A stretch of 64,000 nt of DNA from an uncultured Muribaculaceae bacterium (GCA_910578075.1 CAJTPK010000018.1:1-64000), one strand, 5' to 3'; shown: positions 43,885 to 53,080, counted from the stretch's first letter. Notes: generated by a model not told the origin, from the sequence alone. Program-made: numbers and translations.

Positions 43885-43985
43885 TTCAATATTTTCTGTA
43901 TTATAACAACGCGCAATATATATTTTATTTCCAATGCACGAATATTCATGCAAATTTAGCTAAAATTCCCCAATATTCCGCGTTT

Positions 43986-45278
43986 TCAAACCTTTACTTT
44001 ACGACCCACGCCTGCGCGGAGCAGCCAGTGACCGATGCGGCATCCGAGACAGTCTCCCACATCACAATACTGTTTACGCAGCTGCAACAGCGCCTGACTA
44101 CGCATCGCATTTTCACACTCCACCCCCAATTGGCGCCATTGTCTTACGTACATGTTTTTCTCCGGCTGAAGACGCAGCCACAATCCCAATGCCTCCTCAG
44201 CCTTATCCATATCCCCACGTGCCGCAGCATACGCATAAATCATAGGGGCCGCGAGATTTATCATCAGAAGATCCACACTCCCCGCTCCTAAAGCAGACGC
44301 ACCTGCAGGTGTCTCTCTGTCAAAATCGGAATGTGAAAGCCAATAGCCGTCAAGTTCCCACCGGAGCAATTCCCTTGTCTGCATTTCATCTCCTCCTGCC
44401 GCGAGAAGACGCGACAGCAATGAGAAACCGCCATATAATGTTTTTGCGAGCAGCGCAATCCGGCGGTGAGGAAAATTCTGGGGACGAGCGCGGGCATATT
44501 TCCACAAATCGCGCCGCATAGGCCGCAAGTCATATTTGCGCGCCAAGAAATAATACTCACGACAAAGCCGCTGATAATATTCATCAAATATATGTATGGA
44601 TGTGTCAAGCATTCCAGCCTGGCCAAACAGGATTGCCTCAATCTGCATCAGATTATCGGAATGACGCTGCAGAAAACCGAGAGGCACGGATCGTGCGAGC
44701 ATCTCGAACGGCTCGCTGTTAAGACCGAACCCCAAAGCCCTGGCCAGAGTGACAAAACATGTGCGTTCCCAGTCACCACCCAAGTTGTCGCGTTCATTTA
44801 AAATACGCGCTGCCTTTACCTGCATCCTCTCAACCGCTAAAGTCTCAAGCCAATCCTCAAGCACCAAGCGCGACACATCATGCAGATGGTTCTGACACCT
44901 TATTCCTGATATATTATCACTCAAGGCGGCGTATATCCTGAAAAAATCCTCGGGGAATGTTGCGGTCAGTTGAGGAATCACAGTTCCATCACGCCTTGTA
45001 ACGAATCTATCGCCGACAGCCACAACGTGCAGCATCACTGAATCATATGCGTCATCAGTATCGTGTTCATGACGGTACCAGTCGGAAGCGCGTACATGAA
45101 TCTCCACATTCCCCACCCAAAGCATTCCACCTATCCGAACCTTGGCATTGGAGAAATCCGGACCGGCATCGGTGTTAAGAACACCGGGCGATATAATTTC
45201 CACCTCCGTGCCGTCGTCAAGATGCAGTTCCCGCCCCAACATCCGGTGCTTCCAGAGATACTGATACAACTTCTCCAT
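43986..45278 (-). CDS. DUF2851 family protein
   Basis: 430 residues, cytoplasmic. The N-terminal block VLNTDAGPDFSNAKVRIGGMLW with GNVEIHVRASDWYRH and HVV is diagnostic of DUF2851, a family nearly confined to Bacteroidota, where it is linked to DNA-related genes. The function is unknown; conserved acidic and His residues in the N-terminal domain (ND, E, H, DW) suggest a metal-dependent enzyme, which is inference. The C-terminus is Cys-rich (GDCLGCRIGHW). Confidence 0.85.
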   Translation of the reverse strand: MEKLYQYLWKHRMLGRELHLDDGTEVEIISPGVLNTDAGPDFSNAKVRIGGMLWVGNVEIHVRASDWYRHEHDTDDAYDSVMLHVVAVGDRFVTRRDGTVIPQLTATFPEDFFRIYAALSDNISGIRCQNHLHDVSRLVLEDWLETLAVERMQVKAARILNERDNLGGDWERTCFVTLARALGFGLNSEPFEMLARSVPLGFLQRHSDNLMQIEAILFGQAGMLDTSIHIFDEYYQRLCREYYFLARKYDLRPMRRDLWKYARARPQNFPHRRIALLAKTLYGGFSLLSRLLAAGGDEMQTRELLRWELDGYWLSHSDFDRETPAGASALGAGSVDLLMINLAAPMIYAYAAARGDMDKAEEALGLWLRLQPEKNMYVRQWRQLGVECENAMRSQALLQLRKQYCDVGDCLGCRIGHWLLRAGVGRKVKV

Positions 45279-45353
45279 GCAAATAAGTCTTAATAATTGT
45301 TAATTCAAACGATTCCCATAAAACATTTTTTCGGGAATATGTAGAATTTTTAT

Positions 45354-45361
45354 TAACTTTG
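45354..45361 (+). promoter_or_regulatory. -7 box of short RNA gene B
   Basis: TAACTTTG; start expected near 45367. Confidence 0.6.
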
Positions 45362-45366
45362 TAATG

Positions 45367-45437
45367 TGTTTTTCATAGTATTAAATTAAGATTAAGGTTT
45401 CGGTCTATTTCTTTGTGAAAAGAGGTAGACTTTTTTA
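45367..45437 (+). ncRNA. short RNA, copy B of a three-copy family
   Basis: About 70 nt containing GTGTTTTTCATAGTATTAAA and AGATTAAGGTTT, matching copies A (413) and C (46612). It ends in its own hairpin (45402-45437). It is oriented towards recO, but that gene has another -7 box at 45546, so an independent RNA is likely. A second hairpin with a T-run (ACTGAT/ATCAGT, 45441-45482) follows and may act as a back-up terminator. Confidence 0.55.
45402..45437 (+). terminator. terminator of short RNA B
   Basis: GTCTA and TAGAC with inner TCTTT/AAAGA pairs, then TTTTTT. Confidence 0.7.
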
Positions 45438-45545
45438 TTTACTGATTTTCAAGACATAGCGCCTACATTTGATCAGTTTTTTACTTGCAATTCCCTAAAT
45501 TATACAAATATTCCCATCCGCCCAAATATTCACCAAAATTTTATT

Positions 45546-45595
45546 AATTTTGCTGTATTAAGCAAACACCTGATTGAAGCTGTTTAAACAACTTC
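45546..45595 (+). promoter_or_regulatory. recO -7 box and 20-bp palindrome
   Basis: TAATTTTG (45546-45553) precedes the recO ATG by 64 nt. Just after the expected start of transcription lies GAAGCTGTTTAAACAACTTC (45576-45595), palindromic apart from one central-flank mismatch. It may be an operator. Confidence 0.45.
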
Positions 45596-45617
45596 ATTAT
45601 AACCAATCCGGACAAAG

Positions 45618-46346
45618 ATGCCAATCGAGAAGATTCAGGGAATAGTAATAGATGTCATAAAGCATAACGACCGCCACAATGTGATCACCCTTTTCACACG
45701 TACTCGCGGGCGTATGGCTTTCCTATCTCCTGTAAGCAGCGGCAAGGTTGGCAGAATGCGCAATGCGAGATTGCTGCCCCTCTCGGTAGTTGAAGCAGAC
45801 ATCAACATCCGCCAGAACCGGGAGCTCCAGATGCTTGGCGCCATAACCCCTGTTGAGATATGGCGCGATATATACTTCAACCCGGTAAAATCCTCCATTA
45901 CACTTTTTCTCTCGGAATTCCTCAACCGCTATCTTCGCGATTCATCACCAGACGCCACTGCCTGGGAATTTATAATAGCCTCAATCCGTGCCCTCGACAA
46001 CGCAAAAGGGAAACTTGCAAATTTTCATATCTGGTTTCTTTACCGATTCCTTGATATAGCCGGGATTGCCCCTGACATGAGCGAATATGAGGAAGGCGAC
46101 AGCTTCGACATGAGATCTGGAGTACCCGTAGTCGCAGATCGAATTCACCGTGACATCCTGACACCGGAAGAGACTTCGATATTGATGCTCCTATCACGTA
46201 TCACTTTGGCCAACATGCATCGTTACAGATTCAACGGAGCGGAACGCAATAGCCTGCTAAACCGCATACTCCGCTATTATGCCATCCATTTCCCGGGATT
46301 ATCCGGCTTAAAATCACTCGATATCCTTTCCGAAGTCTTCTCTTGA
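45618..46346 (+). CDS. recO: DNA repair protein RecO
   Basis: 242 residues. With RecR and RecF, it loads RecA on single-stranded DNA at gaps. The N-terminal OB fold (IQGIVIDVIKHNDRHNVITLFT, then GRMAFLSP) and the helical C-terminal part match the family. The zinc-binding cysteines seen in many RecO proteins are absent, as in other Bacteroidota. A 43-bp palindromic repeat starts 4 nt after its stop. Confidence 0.9.
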   Translation: MPIEKIQGIVIDVIKHNDRHNVITLFTRTRGRMAFLSPVSSGKVGRMRNARLLPLSVVEADINIRQNRELQMLGAITPVEIWRDIYFNPVKSSITLFLSEFLNRYLRDSSPDATAWEFIIASIRALDNAKGKLANFHIWFLYRFLDIAGIAPDMSEYEEGDSFDMRSGVPVVADRIHRDILTPEETSILMLLSRITLANMHRYRFNGAERNSLLNRILRYYAIHFPGLSGLKSLDILSEVFS

Positions 46347-46349
46347 ACT

Positions 46350-46392
46350 AAGATCCGTCTCATAAGAAATTTGGCTTTAGGGGACGGACTCT
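46350..46392. repeat. 43-bp palindromic repeat, inverted copy
   Basis: This is the reverse complement of the element at 31145-31187 with few changes (AAGATCCGTCTCATAAGAAA to GGGGACGGACTCT). It lies directly behind recO. Confidence 0.85.
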
Positions 46393-46598
46393 AAAAACAC
46401 ATTGCTTGGAAATGTAACGTATTTCCGGTCGTGAATATACATTTTCTTATCATCACGTAATAAACAGCGGCATTCAAACTTACAAAATGAAAGTTTGTAA
46501 ACATATTTTCCACAAGTCCGCAAACGTTCCGAGGATAAAAACATCATAAAGATGTAAAAAAACTTGTTTAAATATTTTTTTGTTACAAAAATTTATAT
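46393..46598. other. AT-rich intergenic stretch
   Basis: About 200 bp between the 43-bp repeat and the promoter of RNA C. It has a small inverted repeat (CTTACAAAATGAAAGTTTGTAA near 46480) and no gene. A TTTTCCACA word was seen but no cluster of DnaA boxes. Confidence 0.4.
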
Positions 46599-46606
46599 TA
46601 ACTTTG
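46599..46606 (+). promoter_or_regulatory. -7 box of short RNA gene C
   Basis: TAACTTTG; a TTTG lies 16 nt upstream, shorter than the optimum 20. Confidence 0.6.
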
Positions 46607-46611
46607 CAACG

Positions 46612-46675
46612 TGTTTTTCATGGTATTAGATTTAAGGTTAGAGGATTAGTTGTCGGGAGACAATTAATCTTTTTG
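46612..46675 (+). ncRNA. short RNA, copy C of a three-copy family
   Basis: About 64 nt containing GTGTTTTTCATGGTATTAGA and TTTAAGGTTA, then a terminator hairpin whose TTGTC-loop-GACAA core resembles copy A. It lies between convergent recO and queA, with no plus-strand gene downstream, so it cannot be a leader of a nearby gene. That supports an independent RNA. Confidence 0.65.
46644..46675 (+). terminator. terminator of short RNA C
   Basis: GATTA and TTGTC pair with GACAA and TAATC around GGGA, then TTTTT. Confidence 0.75.
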
Positions 46676-46701
46676 TTTATAGGCACTTAGGTTCTTTATA
46701 A

Positions 46702-46732
46702 CAAAAAAAATGGAGCCATAAGCTCCATTTCA
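46702..46732 (-). terminator. terminator of the ftsX-queA block
   Basis: AAATGGAGC and GCTCCATTT form a 9-bp stem followed by eight T residues on the minus strand, 37 nt after the queA stop. Confidence 0.85.
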
Positions 46733-46768
46733 TGAATAATATTTATCAAGATTACTATTACTTTTCTC

Positions 46769-47821
46769 TTAACGGAGAATCAACATAGCGTCTCCATAAG
46801 CACCAAAACGATATTTTTCCTTTACAGCTGTGTTGTAAGCCTTCATTACCGTGTCATATCCGCCAAAAGCAGCCACCATCATAAGCATTGTGCTCAGCGG
46901 CATATGGAAATTCGACACCAATGCGTTGCAGACCGTGAAATCATATGGAGGGAAGATAAATTTATTGGTCCAGCCGCTGTACGTCATCAGATGACCGTTC
47001 ATGCAGACAGCCGTGGCAAGCGCGCGGAGCACACTTGTTCCTACCGCACAGACATTCTTATTGGCATCTTTTGCAGCATTCACCATCTCGACAAGCGTAT
47101 CGTCTACAACAGCCTCTTCGCTATCCATACGATGTTTCGTCAGATCTTCAACATCTATATCCTTGAAATTTCCGCGTCCTGAATGAAGTGTAAGGAAACC
47201 ACGCTCCACTCCCTTAATCTCAAGACGTTTCATAAGTTCGCGGCTGAAATGCATACCTGCGGCAGGTGCCATCACCGCTCCCTCTTTTTCAGCAAAGATA
47301 CACTGATATCTCTCAGCATCCTCGGGTTCTGTCTTACGGGTTATATACTCTGGAAGCGGAGTCTCGCCAAGTGCATATAGAGCCTCCTTGAATTCATCGT
47401 GAGGTCCATCATAGAGGAAGCGCAAGGTGCGTCCGCGTGAAGTGGTATTGTCGATAACTTCGGCAACCATCGATTCGTCCTCTCCGAAATATAATTTATT
47501 ACCTATTCGTATCTTCCTTGCGGGCTCTACCAGAACATCCCATAGCTTATGCTCCGCATTAAGCTCACGGAGCAGGAACACTTCTATACATGCTCCTGTT
47601 TTCTCCTTATTACCGTAAAGACGTGCCGGAAAGACCTTCGTGTCATTGAAGATCATCACATCGCCTTCATCGAAAAAATTGATCAGGTCTTTGAAGATAT
47701 GGTGTGAGATTTCGCCGGTCTTGGCGTTAACCACCATCATTCTGCACTCATCACGGTTCTCGACCGGATACTGCGCAATCAACTCCTCGGGGAGTTTAAA
47801 CTTGAATTGTGAAAGTTTCAT
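46769..47821 (-). CDS. queA: tRNA preQ1(34) S-adenosylmethionine ribosyltransferase-isomerase
   Basis: About 350 residues. It transfers the ribosyl group of SAM to preQ1 in tRNA to make epoxyqueuosine. Family blocks are RLYGNKEKTGACIEVFLLREL, the PLPEYI motif, the VMAPAAGMHF block, and the LSTMLMMVAAF block near the end. The ATG at 47821 is chosen; an upstream frame adds 9 residues. It ends the conserved ftsX-DUF3098-uppP-truB-queA set, 36 nt after truB. Confidence 0.95.
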   Translation of the reverse strand: MKLSQFKFKLPEELIAQYPVENRDECRMMVVNAKTGEISHHIFKDLINFFDEGDVMIFNDTKVFPARLYGNKEKTGACIEVFLLRELNAEHKLWDVLVEPARKIRIGNKLYFGEDESMVAEVIDNTTSRGRTLRFLYDGPHDEFKEALYALGETPLPEYITRKTEPEDAERYQCIFAEKEGAVMAPAAGMHFSRELMKRLEIKGVERGFLTLHSGRGNFKDIDVEDLTKHRMDSEEAVVDDTLVEMVNAAKDANKNVCAVGTSVLRALATAVCMNGHLMTYSGWTNKFIFPPYDFTVCNALVSNFHMPLSTMLMMVAAFGGYDTVMKAYNTAVKEKYRFGAYGDAMLILR

Positions 47822-47857
47822 AATCAGGTTTGTTTCTGTCGCCGACACGTCGGCTAT

Positions 47858-48577
47858 TTATTCTTCTATTTTGTAATCATCCGGAAATGTCAGAGGTCCA
47901 TTTGAGATAACCTCCACCGCCTTTTCTACCGAAAGGCAGTCTGCTATCTTGATATCCCCTACCCTTGTGCGTCGCAACGATGTCAGATGCGCACCGGAAT
48001 CAAGTGCTGTCCCGATATCTCGGGCAAGGGCACGGATATAAGTGCCCTTGCTGCACACCACCCTTATAGTCAGGACGGGGGCATCAAAAGAGAGCACTTC
48101 GATTTCGGAAATTTCAAGAGGTTTAGCTTTCAGTTCAACCTCCTTACCCTTTCGCGCAAGATTATATGCGCGCTTACCGTCGACCTTCACCGCAGAAAAT
48201 ACAGGGGGAACTTGCATTACCCTGCCTGTGAATCTCGGCAGAATATCCTTGATTCTTTCTTCCGTAATATGTTCCCAAGGATATGTGGCATCAATCTCTG
48301 TCTCAAGATCAAAACTGGGTGTTGTAGCGCCCAACGTTATCCCTGCGATATATTCTTTAGTGCCATTCTGCAAAGTCTCGATCTTACGGGTTGCCCTGCC
48401 TGTGCAAACGATCAGCACACCCGTGGCCAGAGGATCCAGAGTCCCGGCATGACCGACCTTGAATTTTTTCACTCTGAGACGGCGCTGAATGGCACCGCGC
48501 AACCGCTTCACCGCATCAAACGATGTCCAGCCGAGCGGCTTATCAATTCCTATTATTTCTCCGCTTATGAAATCCAT
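47858..48577 (-). CDS. truB: tRNA pseudouridine-55 synthase
   Basis: 239 residues. It makes pseudouridine 55 in the T-arm of tRNAs. The catalytic aspartate is in KVGHAGTLDPLATG near residue 48; IDKPLGWTSFDAVKRLR and CSKGTYIRALARDIG are typical. The C-terminal PUA domain is short, as in other Bacteroidota. Confidence 0.96.
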   Translation of the reverse strand: MDFISGEIIGIDKPLGWTSFDAVKRLRGAIQRRLRVKKFKVGHAGTLDPLATGVLIVCTGRATRKIETLQNGTKEYIAGITLGATTPSFDLETEIDATYPWEHITEERIKDILPRFTGRVMQVPPVFSAVKVDGKRAYNLARKGKEVELKAKPLEISEIEVLSFDAPVLTIRVVCSKGTYIRALARDIGTALDSGAHLTSLRRTRVGDIKIADCLSVEKAVEVISNGPLTFPDDYKIEE

Positions 48578-48619
48578 TTCAGATATAACGGGCTTTTTCC
48601 TTATTTCCCTTATAATTCA

Positions 48620-49435
48620 TTATTGCCACAGCAGGCAGACCACTCCCATCACAAGGCAATACACGGCAAACCAAACCAGCTTGCCTTTCTTTACCACCTC
48701 TATCATCCACTTGCATGCACAGCAACCTACAATAAAAGCAGCTACAAAACCGACTATCAATGCAGTCGTACCCGCCTCATTGGCTCCCGCAACATAATCG
48801 GGAGAAACGATTTCCTTTATGCTCAACAGCGTCTCTCCAAGAATCGGGATAATTACCATAAGGAATGAGAACTGTGCCATCTGATCCTTACGGTCGCCGA
48901 GAAGAATACCGGTAGCAATCGTGGTTCCGGAACGGCTTAGACCGGGCAAGACAGCAACAGCCTGCGCGCAACCTATAACAAAAGAATCAAACCAGGTTAT
49001 ATCATGGCTGGCACGGTTTCGGAAAATCCTATCGGAGAAATGTGCGAAAGTAAGCAGCACAGCCGTGACGCACAGGCATATGCCAACAATGGTCAGGCCT
49101 CCGCTGAAAAACGCCTCTATATCATCCTTGAAGCAGAAACCGACAACCGCAATCGGAATGCAAGACACAAGGATCTTGCATACATACCAGAAGTCATAAT
49201 CCCTCTTGAAAGTAAAGAAGCTTGCACAAAGGCGTGAGAACATAGGCCACAGAATAACCAATGTCGAGCACACAGTGGCAGCATGAACTATAATATCAAA
49301 CTGCATCGAATCAGACGCAGGAAGATCTATACCTAAAATCTCTTTAAAAATCTCAAGATGTCCGCTGGAGCTCACTGGAAGATATTCGGTAAGTCCCTGT
49401 ACAATGCCCAAAATAAGGGCGTCAAGCCATTCCAT
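48620..49435 (-). CDS. uppP: undecaprenyl-diphosphatase
   Basis: 271 residues with eight membrane segments. It recycles the lipid carrier for peptidoglycan and O-antigen by dephosphorylating undecaprenyl diphosphate, and confers bacitracin resistance. The active-site region is GLTEYLPVSSSGHLEI (about 15-30), and VLPGLSRSGTTIATGI gives the second conserved motif with its arginine. Confidence 0.96.
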   Translation of the reverse strand: MEWLDALILGIVQGLTEYLPVSSSGHLEIFKEILGIDLPASDSMQFDIIVHAATVCSTLVILWPMFSRLCASFFTFKRDYDFWYVCKILVSCIPIAVVGFCFKDDIEAFFSGGLTIVGICLCVTAVLLTFAHFSDRIFRNRASHDITWFDSFVIGCAQAVAVLPGLSRSGTTIATGILLGDRKDQMAQFSFLMVIIPILGETLLSIKEIVSPDYVAGANEAGTTALIVGFVAAFIVGCCACKWMIEVVKKGKLVWFAVYCLVMGVVCLLWQ

Positions 49436-49484
49436 TTTTAATAGTTTTTAGTTTATGGGAGAAGCGAGGAGTCTGGAGTAAATA

Positions 49485-49781
49485 CTATCCGTTTTTCTTT
49501 TTACCCGGAGTCCACAAAATAGCGAATGCCATCAACAGGAATCCGAGAAAAGACAGAAGAGGGCCAACAACAATCCTGCGTGTGCTGAACACCTCCGGAT
49601 TAAAACTTTCGTCAGGGCTGCCGCCTCCGCTCATCAGCAGGAATCCAAGCACTATAAGAGCGAGACATCCTCCCATCATCCAGAAATTTATTCTTGAGAA
49701 AGGGCGCTGACCCGGCTTAACTTTATCAAGGCCATCGGCAGATTGTGATGTCCTGTCTGATTTTATATTATTCAATGCCAT
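49485..49781 (-). CDS. DUF3098 family membrane protein
   Basis: 98 residues with two membrane helices (about 32-50 and 70-90). The sequence between them (SGGGSPDESFNPEVFSTRR) is characteristic of DUF3098, a family found next to ftsX and uppP across Bacteroidota. Its function is unknown; the linkage suggests a role in cell envelope growth or division. Confidence 0.88.
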   Translation of the reverse strand: MALNNIKSDRTSQSADGLDKVKPGQRPFSRINFWMMGGCLALIVLGFLLMSGGGSPDESFNPEVFSTRRIVVGPLLSFLGFLLMAFAILWTPGKKKNG

Positions 49782-49816
49782 GATTGTAATTTTTGATATG
49801 AATTAAAAGATTCCGT

Positions 49817-50692
49817 TTAGCGGAAAAGCTCATCGTAGTCCTTGCGCAGATAACGGGCCGTGGCAATCCATGACGTCATTGCGCATAGAACGACACCGAG
49901 AACCACCATTCCTCCGGCTATACATCCGAATGCCGGCCACCCTATGAATGCTGCTAAATCCCCAAGTCCCGCATGTGGCGCACACGCAAGCGCAGCCGCG
50001 AGTATCACTGACGACAGCAATCCGGCCATCAGTCCGCACAAAGCATTATTCAATACCACAGGGCGAGAGATAAAACCGTCTGTGGCTCCGACAAGCTGCA
50101 TTGTATGAATGGTAAAACGGCGCGAATAGATCGTGAGCTGTACGGTATTATTGATGAGCACGAATGAGATAATCAGCATCACTCCAGCCACAATGGCGAG
50201 AATCAGCGTGATTCCGGCTATGTTGGAATTCATAGCCTCAACCATCTCTGATTCGGGAGCATCCACACTGCCTACACCAGGAATCGACTCCACTTTCTTC
50301 TTGATTCCGGCTATTCCCGCAGGCGTATTCCATTCGGCATTCACCGCAAACGTCACCTCCGGGCTAAGAGGATTCACGCCATAAAGCTCAGAAAGGTCTT
50401 CCCCCGTGTCGGCTGTCCAGTTTTTCAATGCCTGTTCTTTTGAAACAACTCTTACCTTCCGTGAGAAAGGTTCCTTATTGATGAGTTGACCGATCTCTTT
50501 TGCGCGGGCATTATCGACAGTATCCGCCATCACAGCGCAAAGTTCAACCTGCTCGCGAAGCCTCGTGGTCTCGTTCTGCGCGCCAACCCACACCGTGGAT
50601 ATGATCCCGACGAGCATCAGCACAAACGTCACACTCACTATGGTAGTGAGATGCGAGGCCCAAAATGAAATTTTTACTTCTTTATTTTCCAT
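49817..50692 (-). CDS. ftsX: cell division permease FtsX
   Basis: 291 residues. The membrane part of the FtsEX complex, which regulates peptidoglycan hydrolases at the septum. A first membrane helix (about 15-38), a periplasmic domain (40-165), and three C-terminal helices give the FtsX topology. FtsE is not adjacent, as usual in Bacteroidota. It heads the conserved minus-strand block and is divergent from mtaB. Confidence 0.9.
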   Translation of the reverse strand: MENKEVKISFWASHLTTIVSVTFVLMLVGIISTVWVGAQNETTRLREQVELCAVMADTVDNARAKEIGQLINKEPFSRKVRVVSKEQALKNWTADTGEDLSELYGVNPLSPEVTFAVNAEWNTPAGIAGIKKKVESIPGVGSVDAPESEMVEAMNSNIAGITLILAIVAGVMLIISFVLINNTVQLTIYSRRFTIHTMQLVGATDGFISRPVVLNNALCGLMAGLLSSVILAAALACAPHAGLGDLAAFIGWPAFGCIAGGMVVLGVVLCAMTSWIATARYLRKDYDELFR

Positions 50693-50752
50693 TCAATCTG
50701 CAAAGATAATAAAACATCACCCCCTTTGTCAATAGTTTACACATTTTTTTTG

Positions 50753-50760
50753 TAATTTTG
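50753..50760 (+). promoter_or_regulatory. -7 box of mtaB
   Basis: TAATTTTG ends 5 nt before the ATG at 50766, so the transcript is probably leaderless. Confidence 0.6.
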
Positions 50761-50765
50761 CATCT

Positions 50766-52082
50766 ATGCATGAGAAAAATCTAAAAGCAGCATACCACAC
50801 ATTGGGATGCAAACTGAATTTTTCAGAGACCTCCGCGATCGGCAGAGCTCTCGCTGAACGAGGTATATCCCGTGCTGCCCGCGGCGATGTACCTGACATT
50901 ATCGTAGTCAATACCTGCTCTGTAACCGAGACCGCAGATAAGAAAGGACGACAGCTAATACGAAGACTCGCGTCGCGTTTTCCTGATTCGACACTGGTGG
51001 TGACAGGATGCTACGCTCAACTGAAACCCGAGGAGATATCCGCCATCGAGGGTGTAGACATTGTGCTTGGATCAAATGAAAAACTCAAGGCTGCGGAATA
51101 TATCGACCGTTGGCTTGAGTCGCACAACCGACAGATGGATGTTACACCATTCAGAGAGATAATGGAATTTGTGCCTACATGCGAACGGGGCGACCGCACG
51201 AGATATTTCCTGAAAGTGCAGGATGGATGCGACTATTTCTGCACATACTGCACAATACCTTACGCGCGGGGAAGGTCCCGTTCCGGCACAATCTCACAGA
51301 TGGTTGATCTGGCCAGAAGAGCCGCAGGCGAAGGTGCCAAGGAGATTGTCATCACCGGAGTCAACACCGGCGATTTCGGAAAAAACACCGGTGAGACGTT
51401 CTTCGATCTTATCAAAGCGCTTGACAAAGTGGAAGGTATCGAAAGATACCGTATCTCTTCAATAGAGCCTAATCTCCTCACTGAAGATATAATCAGCTGG
51501 GTGGCACATGAATCAAGAGCTTTCATGCCGCATTTCCACATCCCGCTGCAATCAGGCTCCGACGCCGTGTTGAAAAAGATGAACCGCCATTACGACACGG
51601 CTCTGTTCGCTTCACGAATAAATAAGATAAGGGATCTTATTCCGGATGCATTTATCGGAGTGGATGTCATAGCCGGTGCACGGGGTGAGACACCTGAAGA
51701 ATGGGAGAAAAGTCTCGAATTCATAAAATCTCTGCCGGTGACGCGCCTTCATGTGTTCCCATATTCCGAACGTCCGGGCACTGCCGCACTCAGACTTGGT
51801 GACTCTGTGGAACAGGGAGAGAGGCACAGACGTGTAGGAATGCTCACTGACATTTCAGATGAAAAACTTGACGCTTTCCTGAAATCACATCACGGCATGG
51901 AGGCGGAAGTGCTTTGGGAACATCCCGCAAGAGGGGGCGACATGATGCATGGTTTTTCAAAAAATTACCTACGCGTCACGGCTCCATTGCGCAAAGAGCT
52001 GATCAACACGCTCTCTAAAGTAAGAATCATTGGTGAGGATCCGGATGACAGAGATTCACTCAGAGGTGAGATAATATGGTAA
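50766..52082 (+). CDS. mtaB: tRNA t6A37 methylthiotransferase
   Basis: 438 residues. A radical-SAM enzyme that adds a methylthio group to t6A37 to give ms2t6A. The N-terminal UPF0004 domain has its three cluster cysteines in LGCKLNFSE, VNTCSVTE and TGCYAQ. The radical-SAM motif is CDYFCTYCTIPYARG (Cys at about 155, 159, 162). A C-terminal TRAM-like region follows. Order and length match MtaB rather than MiaB. It overlaps the glycosyltransferase gene by 7 nt. Confidence 0.94.
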   Translation: MHEKNLKAAYHTLGCKLNFSETSAIGRALAERGISRAARGDVPDIIVVNTCSVTETADKKGRQLIRRLASRFPDSTLVVTGCYAQLKPEEISAIEGVDIVLGSNEKLKAAEYIDRWLESHNRQMDVTPFREIMEFVPTCERGDRTRYFLKVQDGCDYFCTYCTIPYARGRSRSGTISQMVDLARRAAGEGAKEIVITGVNTGDFGKNTGETFFDLIKALDKVEGIERYRISSIEPNLLTEDIISWVAHESRAFMPHFHIPLQSGSDAVLKKMNRHYDTALFASRINKIRDLIPDAFIGVDVIAGARGETPEEWEKSLEFIKSLPVTRLHVFPYSERPGTAALRLGDSVEQGERHRRVGMLTDISDEKLDAFLKSHHGMEAEVLWEHPARGGDMMHGFSKNYLRVTAPLRKELINTLSKVRIIGEDPDDRDSLRGEIIW

Positions 52083-53080
52083 AGAAATTAGGTGTCATAA
52101 TACTCAACTGGAACGGCAGGAAGCTTCTTGAGAAATTTCTTCCCGCAGCCTCCGAACATACAATCTCCGCGGAATGCGATCTGATTGTGGCTGACAACGG
52201 CTCTGACGATAGTTCCGTTCAATGGCTCAGAACCTCGCATCCGGAGGTGAAGGTTATAGAGCTTGACAAAAACTACGGATTCTCGGAAGGATACAACCGC
52301 GCCATACGTGAGACTGATTATGAATATGTAGTGCTTTTGAATTCAGACGTTGAGGTTACCAAAGGATGGTGGCAGCCAATGCTCGAATTCATGGAGAGGC
52401 ATCATGATGTCGGGGCTGTCCAGCCCAAGATTCTTGCATACAATGACAAATCAATGTTTGAGTATGCCGGGGCGGCAGGCGGATATCTTGACAATCTCGG
52501 ATATCCATATTGCCGCGGACGTCTGTTCGACAGTATTGAGAAAGATAACGGTCAATACGATGGTCCCGAAGTGGATGTATGTTGGGCATCAGGCGCCTGC
52601 CTGATGACAAGACGTTCGCTTTACCTTGAGCTCGGTGGTTTGGATAATAAATTCTTCGCCCACATGGAGGAAATAGACCTCTGTTGCCGCATCCTGAATG
52701 CCGGCTACAGGGTATGCGCCATAAGTGCTTCAAAGGTCTATCATGTGGGTGGAGCGTCATTATCGCAAGGAAACCCGAAGAAGACATATCTGAATTTCAG
52801 AAATAATCTCCTCCTCCTTCATAAGAATCTTCCACAACGCAAAGGGAAACGTGTGCTCTTTATAAGGAGGCTTGCCGACACTTTGGCATTCGCGATGTTT
52901 CTTGTCAAAGGCGATATTCCGAATGCCCGGGCCATAATACGCGCACATAATGATTTCCGCAAGATGCGAAAGGAATACACCACATTTCCCGACACCGATA
53001 CACTTTCAAGGCAACCCGGTGCAAACAAAAGTGCCATATTCGCCCGTTATATAAAAAGAAAGAAATCTCTTCTCCCCTGA
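52076..53080 (+). CDS. family 2 glycosyltransferase
   Basis: 334 residues. The GT-A fold begins VIILNWNGRKLLEKFLP; the nucleotide-binding DNGSDDSS and the DxD-like LLNSDVEVTKGWW are visible, followed by HMEEIDLCCRILNAGYR, the ED-type acceptor motif. This is the rhamnosyltransferase-like (WcaA/RfbF) branch, acting on surface glycan; acceptor unknown. It overlaps mtaB by 7 nt, so it is translationally coupled. This pairing is common in Bacteroidota. Confidence 0.9.
   Translation: MVKKLGVIILNWNGRKLLEKFLPAASEHTISAECDLIVADNGSDDSSVQWLRTSHPEVKVIELDKNYGFSEGYNRAIRETDYEYVVLLNSDVEVTKGWWQPMLEFMERHHDVGAVQPKILAYNDKSMFEYAGAAGGYLDNLGYPYCRGRLFDSIEKDNGQYDGPEVDVCWASGACLMTRRSLYLELGGLDNKFFAHMEEIDLCCRILNAGYRVCAISASKVYHVGGASLSQGNPKKTYLNFRNNLLLLHKNLPQRKGKRVLFIRRLADTLAFAMFLVKGDIPNARAIIRAHNDFRKMRKEYTTFPDTDTLSRQPGANKSAIFARYIKRKKSLLP

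Noticed and set aside
46498..46530. Replication origin (DnaA boxes)
   Set aside because: A single TTTTCCACA near 46507 lacks neighbours, and no dnaA, dnaN or AT-rich 13-mers are near.
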